From an uncultured bacterium (GTDB taxonomy: Bacteria > Planctomycetota > DG-23 > SLPQ01), in NCBI GenBank assembly GCA_937863625.1, contig CALMGO010000398.1:1-10888 (forward strand): a DNA stretch of 10,888 bases, read 5' to 3'. A model generated the notes under the pieces. It was not told where the DNA came from and made no database searches. It worked only from the letters and a program-made list of their open reading frames with translations. The position numbers and the translations under genes were made by a program. This document shows positions 1 to 6,800 of this stretch, in pieces. The stretch's first letter is position 1, and each line of letters begins with the position of its first letter.

Positions 1-1
1 A

Positions 2-1105
2 AAGGCCGCCGAAAAGTTCCCCCTCGCGATTACGCCGTACTACGCCTCGCTCATAAAGACCCCGGACTCGTCCGACCCGGTCTTTCGTATGGCCGTACCG
101 CAGATTGAGGAGCTTTGCGACCCCGTCTTCCTCCGTGACGATCCTCTCGAAGAGGATGAGGACATGCCGGTCCCCGGTCTTGTTCACCGGTATCCCGACC
201 GTGCCCTCTTTATCGTCACCTCCACGTGCGCCATGTACTGCCGCCACTGCACGAGAAAGCGCGTCGCAGGCTCGCGCGAATGCATCCTCTCCGCGCGCCG
301 TCTCCAGCAGGCCGTCGATTACCTCTCGGCCCACCCGGAGATATCCGACGTCGTCGTCTCCGGCGGCGACCCGTTTACCATGGCCACCGATGCGCTCGAA
401 CGTGTCCTTGCCGCGCTGCGGAGCGTCCCGCACATCGGCGTCATACGCATCGGCTCGCGTACGCCCGTTGTGATGCCTATGCGCATTACGGACGAGCTGA
501 CCTCCATGCTCAGACGTTACCATCCCGTCTGGGTCAATACGCATTTCAACCACCCCGCGGAGTTGACCCCCGAGGCCGCCGCCGCATGCGCCAGACTCGT
601 CGACGCAGGCGTCCCCCTCGGCAACCAGTCCGTACTCCTGCGCGGTATCAACGACGACCCCAAGGTCATGGAAGTACTCTGCCGCGGCCTCATCAAAATG
701 AGAGTCCGCCCCTATTACCTCTTCCAGTGCGACCTCGTCCGCGGCGTCGAGCATTTCCGTACGCCTATCTCCAAAGGCATCGAGATAATGGAGTACATGC
801 GCGGCCGCGTCAGCGGTATCGCCATCCCGCAGTACGTCGTCGACGCCCCTCATGGCGGCGGCAAACTGCCCGTACTGCCCAATTACATCGTCTCCACGAG
901 CCCGACGCACACAGTGCTGCGAAATTTCGAAGGCATGCTCGTAGCCTATCCCGAGCCCGGCGCCGCTGTGCCCGCCGAGGCGCCCGCCGTGAAGTCCCCG
1001 GGTGTCTGGGAACTCGCGAGCGGCGCAGCCTCCGCCATCCAGCCTGAGTCTGAGAGGCGAAAGCGCCGTAAGCACGTAAAGTGTTCGCTCTTCGATACTG
1101 TTTGA
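2..1105 (+). CDS. kamA: Lysine 2,3-aminomutase (radical SAM, PLP), 5' end cut by window
   Basis: Predicted to convert L-lysine to L-beta-lysine in the cytoplasm using a [4Fe-4S] cluster, S-adenosylmethionine and PLP. The frame is open from base 2, before the first ATG at 89, and reads family sequence there (KFPLAITPYYASLIK), so the real start lies outside the window; about 50 residues are missing compared with the usual ~416. The cluster motif CAMYCRHC is at 227-250. The PLP lysine is in HGGGKLPV (codon 863-865). The two Asp residues that bind the lysine side-chain amine in the Clostridium enzyme are kept, in QCDLVRG and VVDAPHG. Glutamate 2,3-aminomutase has Lys and Asn there, and EpmB-type proteins differ in these motifs, so lysine is the best substrate guess. 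Oddly, the C-terminal CxCxxC zinc motif is absent and the partner cysteine is Asp (NDDPK). The tail after about 950 is Ala/Pro-rich, then basic. The family is very sure, the substrate fairly so. Confidence 0.93.
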   Translation, partial: KAAEKFPLAITPYYASLIKTPDSSDPVFRMAVPQIEELCDPVFLRDDPLEEDEDMPVPGLVHRYPDRALFIVTSTCAMYCRHCTRKRVAGSRECILSARRLQQAVDYLSAHPEISDVVVSGGDPFTMATDALERVLAALRSVPHIGVIRIGSRTPVVMPMRITDELTSMLRRYHPVWVNTHFNHPAELTPEAAAACARLVDAGVPLGNQSVLLRGINDDPKVMEVLCRGLIKMRVRPYYLFQCDLVRGVEHFRTPISKGIEIMEYMRGRVSGIAIPQYVVDAPHGGGKLPVLPNYIVSTSPTHTVLRNFEGMLVAYPEPGAAVPAEAPAVKSPGVWELASGAASAIQPESERRKRRKHVKCSLFDTV

Positions 1106-1138
1106 CCCAACTGTGTTGCCGCGTGAGTTACTAAGATG

Positions 1139-1179
1139 GCGCGGCCCGGAAACTTGGCTTGAACTCCTCCGGGCCGCGC
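1139..1179 (+). terminator. 12-bp perfect hairpin after kamA, possible terminator
   Basis: GCGCGGCCCGGA (1139-1150) pairs perfectly with TCCGGGCCGCGC (1168-1179) around a 17-base loop, 34 bases after the aminomutase stop. It is followed by an AT-rich stretch (ATTATATTTAT) rather than a clean T-run, so termination may be partial. The same AT stretch serves as the -10 of a candidate promoter for the next gene, so the hairpin could instead be an operator or mRNA-stability element. Confidence 0.45.
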
Positions 1180-1187
1180 ATTATATT
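1159..1187 (+). promoter_or_regulatory. Candidate sigma70-type promoter for the ATP-grasp pair
   Basis: TTGAAC (1159-1164) and TATATT (1182-1187) are separated by exactly 17 bases, matching the -35/-10 consensus at 4/6 and 5/6 positions. Transcription would begin near 1194, giving a leader of about 60 bases before the ATG at 1256. The -35 lies in the loop of the hairpin above and the 3' arm of the stem fills the spacer. Promoter consensus in this unknown phylum is assumed, not known. Confidence 0.4.
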
Positions 1188-1255
1188 TATCCCCGCATGG
1201 CGCCGGCGGCGCATGATGCCTTCGCCCCGCGTACAATTGGGAAAGTGACGCTCCT

Positions 1256-2248
1256 ATGCCGCTTAATATCGGACTCGTCTACGACCTTCGCAGCGAATAC
1301 CTCGCCGCGGGATTTGCGCCCGAACTCGTCGCAGAGTTCGACTCCGACGAAACCATAGACTCCCTCGCCGCCGCCATCTCGTCCGCCGGACACCGTGTCG
1401 ACCGCATCGGCAACGCCCGATCTCTCTGCGCGCGCCTCGTCGCAGGAGACTCCTGGGACCTCGTCTTTAATATCGCCGAAGGCCTCTCCGGCCGCTGCCG
1501 CGAATCTCAGGTCCCCGCCTTGCTCGAGCTCTTCTCGGTTCCCTACACCTTCTCCGACCCCCTCGTCCTCGCCGCCACCCTCGATAAGGCCGTCGCAAAG
1601 CGCCTCCTCCAGTCGGCCGGCGTCGCTACGCCGCGCTTCGCCGTCGTCGCTGACTCTTCCGCGCTCGATACCGTGAATCTCGCTTACCCGCTTTTTGCAA
1701 AACCGCTCGCCGAAGGCTCCGGCAAAGGCGTCAGCCGCGACTCCATCGCAGACTCCCCCGACGCCCTCGCTTCCCTCTGCCAAAGACTTCTCGACACATT
1801 CCACGAGAGCGTCCTCGTCGAGGAATACCTCCCCGGAAGGGAGTTTACCGTCGCCGTCCTCGGCAACGCGTCCACCGCGCGCATCCTCGGCGTCATGGAG
1901 GTATCCATCAGCGATGAGGCTGGCGGCGCCGTGTATTCCTACGAGAGCAAGGAAAAATGTGAACAGCTCGTCTCCTACTCCACCCCTGAGCCCGGCGCCC
2001 TCACCAGCGCCGTCGAAACCCTCGCCCTCGACGCTTACCGCGTCCTCGAGTGCCGCGACGCCGCCCGGCTCGATATCCGCTGCGACCGCCAGGGACGCCC
2101 CTCGTTCATGGAGGTCAATCCCCTCCCGGGACTCCACCCGACTCATTCCGACCTGCCGATGATCGCCACCGCCGCCGGCGTCTCTTACAATGAACTCATC
2201 GCCGAAATCATAAATAACGCTTGTGAAAGGCAGGGCATCCGCCCATGA
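1256..2248 (+). CDS. ATP-grasp ligase, D-Ala-D-Ala ligase-like
   Basis: A 330-residue cytoplasmic ATP-grasp enzyme expected to form an amide bond between an acyl-phosphate-activated amino acid and an amine. It follows the Ddl layout: an N-terminal domain with NIAEGLSGRCRES (residues 72-84) where Ddl has HGxxGEDG, then LDKAVAK (109-115), the ATP-binding lysine in FAKP (147-150), a Gly/Ser loop EGSGKGVS (153-160), EEYLPGREFTV (189-199), and the metal ligands Glu286 and Asn288 in FMEVNPLPGL. The altered HGxxGEDG region argues against true D-Ala-D-Ala ligase, so the substrates are unknown. The ATG at 1256 has a weak GGGAAAG about 10 bases upstream. Its stop overlaps the start of the next gene by 4 bases, so the two are made together. 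Beta-lysine from the upstream aminomutase is a candidate substrate (inference from position only). Confidence 0.85.
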   Translation: MPLNIGLVYDLRSEYLAAGFAPELVAEFDSDETIDSLAAAISSAGHRVDRIGNARSLCARLVAGDSWDLVFNIAEGLSGRCRESQVPALLELFSVPYTFSDPLVLAATLDKAVAKRLLQSAGVATPRFAVVADSSALDTVNLAYPLFAKPLAEGSGKGVSRDSIADSPDALASLCQRLLDTFHESVLVEEYLPGREFTVAVLGNASTARILGVMEVSISDEAGGAVYSYESKEKCEQLVSYSTPEPGALTSAVETLALDAYRVLECRDAARLDIRCDRQGRPSFMEVNPLPGLHPTHSDLPMIATAAGVSYNELIAEIINNACERQGIRP

Positions 2249-3789
2249 CCAAAAATCGCGCCTCGGTCCTTATCCTCCACAATGTCCCGCGCCCGGCAGC
2301 GCCCGGCGCCGCCTTCGCCGAAAGCGACGCCGGCGTCCTCGACCAGGTGCGCGCCGTCGAGGCCGCCCTCGCCCGCCTTAAGATCCCCTCGCGTGTCGCA
2401 GGTGTCGCTAACCTCGCCGACGTCCCCGCCGTCCTCTCTGCCGCTTCGGAAAATGTCGTCTTCAATCTCGTCGAAGGCTTTCACTCCCGTCCCTCCGACT
2501 CGAACTACGTCCCCGCCCTCGCGGCCGCCTACGGCAAAGCCGCCACCGGCAACGACTCTCCCGCCCTCGCGCTCTCCCTTAATAAATGGCACGCCAAGTG
2601 CGTCCTCCTCGCCCATGATGTGCCCTGTCCTCCGGGCGTCATCGTCCCCGTCGGCTCTCCGGTCCCCCGCGCGGCGCTTCCCCCCGGCCCCTATATCGTA
2701 AAGCCGCTTCTCGCCGACGCCTCCGAAGGCATCGACGCCTACAGCGTCGTTCGCTCCAGGGGCAAAGCGCTCTCCGCCGCCGTAGCGCGCGTCCATCATG
2801 AGTTCGCCCATGAAGCCCTCGTCGAGACGCTCGTCGGACACCGCGAGATAAACGTCTCCGTCCTGCAGCAACGCTCCGAGCTTCTCGTCCTTCCGCTCGC
2901 GGAAATTGATTTCTGCGCGTTCGGCGACGACCGCCCGAGGATAGTCGGTTACTCCGCCAAATGGCTGCCCGACACCTTCGAATACCAGAATACGCCCCGC
3001 GTCATTCCCGCGCCGCTTTCCGCCGCAGTCGCCGCCCGCGTGACCAGATGCGCCCTTGCCGCGTGGCGCGCCCTCGGCTGCCGCGATTACGCGCGCGTCG
3101 ATATGCGTCTCGATGACAAAGGCCGCCCATTTGTCCTCGAAGTAAATACCAACCCCGACATCACGCCCGATGCCGGCTTTGCCGCCGCTCTCGAGGCCGC
3201 CCGCATCTCGTATGACTCCTTCGTCAAAACCCTCGTCGATAACGCTCTCTCTCGACTTCCCTCCGCGTTGCGCCGCTCGAAAAAGCGCTCCGCGACGCCT
3301 TCCGCCTTCGTCATCCGCCGCGCCAAAGACTCCGACCGCGCGGCCGTACACGCCTTCATCGCCGCGACCGGCTTCTTCCGCCCCGACGAAGTCGACATCG
3401 CCATGGAGGTCTTTGACGACGCCGTCGCCCAGGGCCCCGTCGGCGACTACCAGTCTTACACGCTTGAGATGTCCGGCAAACCCGTCGGATGGGTCTGCTT
3501 CGGCCTCACCGCCTGCACCGTCGGCACCTACGATATCTACTGGATCGCAGTCGACCCCGCCGTCCAGGCCAAAGGCCTCGGTTCGGCCCTCATCTCCCAG
3601 GCCGAGACGCTTATCGCCGACGCCGGCGGCCGTATCGCCGTCATAGAAACCTCCGGACGCGCCGCCTACCTCCCCACGCAGCTCTTCTACCTCAAAAATA
3701 ACTACATCGAGGCCTCCCGCCTCAAGGATTTCTACGCCCCCGGCGACGACAAAATCACCTACACGAAAAACCTCGCCCCCTCACTGTAA
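2245..3789 (+). CDS. ATP-grasp ligase fused to GNAT N-acetyltransferase
   Basis: A 514-residue two-domain enzyme. Residues 1-340 are a second Ddl-like ATP-grasp, clearly paralogous to the upstream gene: VVFNLVEGFHSRPSD (71-85), LNKWHAK (112-118), IVKP (151-154), and Glu299/Asn301 in FVLEVNTNPDITP. Its loop reads ADASEGID (157-164), lacking the EGSGKG of its partner. Residues 354-510 are a GNAT domain with YDIYWIAVDPAVQ and the acetyl-CoA pyrophosphate-binding loop QAKGLG (441-446), ending in a family-like DFYAPGDD. A short basic Ser/Lys/Arg linker (342-350) joins them. It starts within ATGA over the previous stop, with AGGCAGGG about 9 bases upstream, so translation is coupled. Ligation plus acetylation in one chain recalls the N-acetylglutaminylglutamine synthetase that makes a compatible solute, but that enzyme is only an analogy. 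Specific substrates cannot be read from the sequence. Confidence 0.87.
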   Translation: MTKNRASVLILHNVPRPAAPGAAFAESDAGVLDQVRAVEAALARLKIPSRVAGVANLADVPAVLSAASENVVFNLVEGFHSRPSDSNYVPALAAAYGKAATGNDSPALALSLNKWHAKCVLLAHDVPCPPGVIVPVGSPVPRAALPPGPYIVKPLLADASEGIDAYSVVRSRGKALSAAVARVHHEFAHEALVETLVGHREINVSVLQQRSELLVLPLAEIDFCAFGDDRPRIVGYSAKWLPDTFEYQNTPRVIPAPLSAAVAARVTRCALAAWRALGCRDYARVDMRLDDKGRPFVLEVNTNPDITPDAGFAAALEAARISYDSFVKTLVDNALSRLPSALRRSKKRSATPSAFVIRRAKDSDRAAVHAFIAATGFFRPDEVDIAMEVFDDAVAQGPVGDYQSYTLEMSGKPVGWVCFGLTACTVGTYDIYWIAVDPAVQAKGLGSALISQAETLIADAGGRIAVIETSGRAAYLPTQLFYLKNNYIEASRLKDFYAPGDDKITYTKNLAPSL

Positions 3790-3795
3790 AAAGCT

Positions 3796-3828
3796 AAGGG
3801 GCGCACATCTTTTTTCTGTGCGCCCCTT
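3796..3828. terminator. Bidirectional terminator between convergent genes
   Basis: AAGGGGCGCACA (3796-3807) and TGTGCGCCCCTT (3817-3828) form a perfect 12-bp stem with a 9-base loop, 6 bases after the ATP-grasp/GNAT stop. Reading on the - strand, the stem is followed by AGCTTTTT, a fair T-run for the large gene ending at 3897. On the + strand the 3' arm runs into TTTA. The rest of the gap (3829-3896) holds nothing recognisable. Confidence 0.82.
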
Positions 3829-3896
3829 TATCCTGCGCCGGATCAGCCGCTCCCCGTATGGTATGCCTGCCGTCCGACGGTGCTATCAGCCTCGCG

Positions 3897-6800
3897 TCAC
3901 GGCACCGCTGTGGTGCTCGCGTCGCTGTACGTCATAAACGCCCTCTCTGCATCTTCTCCCCTTATTCTATAATACAACGTATCCACGCTGTTGCGCGCCG
4001 CAAAATTCAATAAAACCTGCTTTTGTTTCGCGCTGAGTTGATATTCCTGGTCGCTCACAGGCCTTGACGGCACCCTCAGCGTCTCCCGGCGAGTATTGGC
4101 AAACTCGTCATTTATACAGAACTCCACTGAGAACTTTTCTATTCCATCGCCCGTGTGCGTCCAGGACACAAGAGGCGTGTCTTCCGACAGGTCCACCGGA
4201 TCCACCACAAACTCGCCGCCGTCAATCACCAGCATCGACACGTCGCTGGCGTATATGTATACCCGGTCGCTGTCGGCCGCGCGCACTCGCCAGTAAAGCA
4301 CCCCGTCGCTCTTGGCCGCCAGCCGCCTGATGCTGCGCCACTTGGCGTTAGTCGCCTTGTACGGCCCCGCCGCTATGCCTTTCCGGCACAGAGATACGCT
4401 CTGCTTGCGGTCCCTCATCGGCATCGTCATGTCGGTCGACACGTCCACGTAGAAATACTTCATCTGCAGCGAGAAACCATGCGTCCACGTGAAAAGCGGC
4501 GACATGTACACCACCGGCGCTATCGCCTCGTCCGCTACCAGCAGGTACGAGTCAGCCACCGCAAGGTCGCTTATCGTCCCTATGTCAAAAAAGAACGCCC
4601 GCGTCGGCCCGTAGATATTCTTGTAAACGCGGCTCACGCCCTCCAGCCGCCAGTAAAGCGTCCCGGTGTAGCTTGCCAACCGCTTCATCGCCTTCCACTG
4701 CCCCGCGCTCGGCTTCCACATGCTCGCGTCGCGCTTCAAGGCATAGCGAAGCGTCTGGCTAACCGTCCCGTCCGGATTCTTTATCGAACTGCGCGGAAAG
4801 TCCGGCCTGTCGCTGAAGGTCATATACCCCCGCACGATATCGCTCCCGCGAAGGTAGTGAAACTCCATCGCCGTATCCAGCTGCACCGATATCTCGTCGG
4901 CAGGCGATACGTTCTGCAGCCCCGTTATTTCTACGTCGCACGATACCACGTTCGAAAGCGCCGACCAGTTCGGCACTTCGTCGCCGACCTTGACCGCAAC
5001 GTACACACGCCCCGCAAGCCCCCCGACCGAAAATTCCGCCGTCTCGGCCGTCAGCCTCGCCCCGGGCACGGGTACTCCGTCCACCGCCTGGTCGCAACTT
5101 TCAAACCCCGCCTGCGTTATCAGAGTATCGCTGTACCGCACATCATACTCCGTCGCGTCGCCGCTGGCCGCGCTGTAACCGTCATCGGCCGTCGCGCGCC
5201 ACGTCGCGCGGACCATGTTGTCCTCGGTCGTTTCCCAGATGCCGATCTCGCCTATCTTCACGTAGTAGTGCCGGTCGCGCGCGCGCCTCCCGGTCGCCGT
5301 CATCTTTATGTATCGGTACTCGCCCGGCGTCGTCATCCACAGGCTCGTCCCGCTCGTCGTCCGGAAACCATACGCCGACGCCAGCGTTTCGTACGTCACG
5401 TCGTCTTCGCTTCCCTCTATCGTAAACATCCAGGGAAAAACTCTCCTATCCGCCGTCGGCGTCAGGCTCACCGCGCCTATCATCTTTGACTCGCCGAGGT
5501 CTATCGTAGTCGTCTCTTCCTCCGCCGCCACCGTTCCCGCCGTTTCCCACGACTCCGACGCCACCTTCTCAAACTGCAGCGCCGATTCCGCCGACAGGTC
5601 CGTCACCGCGCCCGGCGGCGTGCTGTCCACCACGTCCACTTCGAGGCTCGCAGCATCGCTCCACTGCCCGTAATAATCCCGGCATCTCACGTAGAGCGTT
5701 ACCGTCCCCATCTCCCACTGTGACGAATTGACGGTCGCCCGGATCGATTCGTATGACTCGTCAAATGCCCCGTCGCTGGCCTGCATTCCCCTGCCCGTGC
5801 CCTCCGGGCCCAGCACGTCCACAAAGTATTCCCCCCCTGCTATCCGGCTGTTGCCGGTCGCCGAGTCGCTGGCCGTCGCCGTTAACAGTATCTGCGCGTC
5901 CACGCCCGTCCTCACCTGGCTCGGTACCGTGGCCACGTTGCTCGTCACCGGCGCATCCACGTCATCCTGCGTAGGATCTGTGCCGTTGGCGTACTCCGTC
6001 AGGTTCGTCTCTCCGTCCCCGTCGGCGTCGCCGCCGGCGGTCTCGTCAAGGTCGCCGAAGTAGTCTATCTCCCACCCGTCCGGCAGGCCGTCCCCGTCCG
6101 AGTCCGTGTCGGCCGCTTCCACCGCCATCGACGTCTCGTCCGTCCCGTTGCGCCCCTCGATCTTGAGCGTCACCGTGTACGCGCCGTTGGATGAATACGT
6201 ATGCAACGGGTTCGCCGAATGCGACGTAGACCCGTCCCCGAAATCCCACGTGTACGTCGTGATGTCGCCCGTGCTCGGCGATGAACTGAATTGCACGTCC
6301 AACGGAGCCGGTCCCGTCGGCGGCGTCGCCGTAAATGACGCCACCGGCTCGTCCGCATGCGCGACCTCGGTCTTCCACACACCGCCGCCGAATGTCGTCA
6401 CGTAGATTATCTGGCTGTCGTCCGGGTCAAAGCTCACGTAGTTGGGCCCGTATCGCTCAAACGGCATCCCGTCAAGCTTGGTCCAGTTCGCACCGCTGTC
6501 CTCGCTTATGTACATGCCGCCCTGCGACCAGAAATTCTCGCCCTGCTCGATGGTCGCGTATACCCTTGTCGTCCGCTCGGGGTCTATGTCCGCGCCGTAC
6601 GTATCTCCGAGCGCCAGTGTTCTCTGCCACGTCGTCCCGCCGTTGGTCGTCTTCCACAGCCCGTAGTTGACTCCCCCCGTCTGGAACGACGCCGCGTATA
6701 TCTTGTTCTGATCCGTAGCGTCCACGTCAAACCCGCATATGTACGGCAGCGTCTGCCCCGTGTTCACCAGCGTCCAGTTCGCCCCGCCGTCGGTCGTCTT

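Noticed and set aside
1113..1358. Small + strand frame between the aminomutase and the first ATP-grasp gene
   Set aside because: It overlaps the hairpin and promoter and the start of the ATP-grasp gene in another frame, has no clear ribosome site and a nondescript Ser/Thr/Pro-rich end.
1256..2248. Naming the first ATP-grasp gene ddl
   Set aside because: The HGxxGEDG signature is replaced, the gene sits with an aminomutase and a paralogue-GNAT fusion, and no wall genes are nearby.
1187..3351. Long - strand open frames opposite the two ATP-grasp genes (1187-2146 and 2185-3351)
   Set aside because: They lie antisense to convincing enzyme genes, are Gly/Glu/Asp-rich with no motif, and arise because C-ending codons leave few stops on the other strand.
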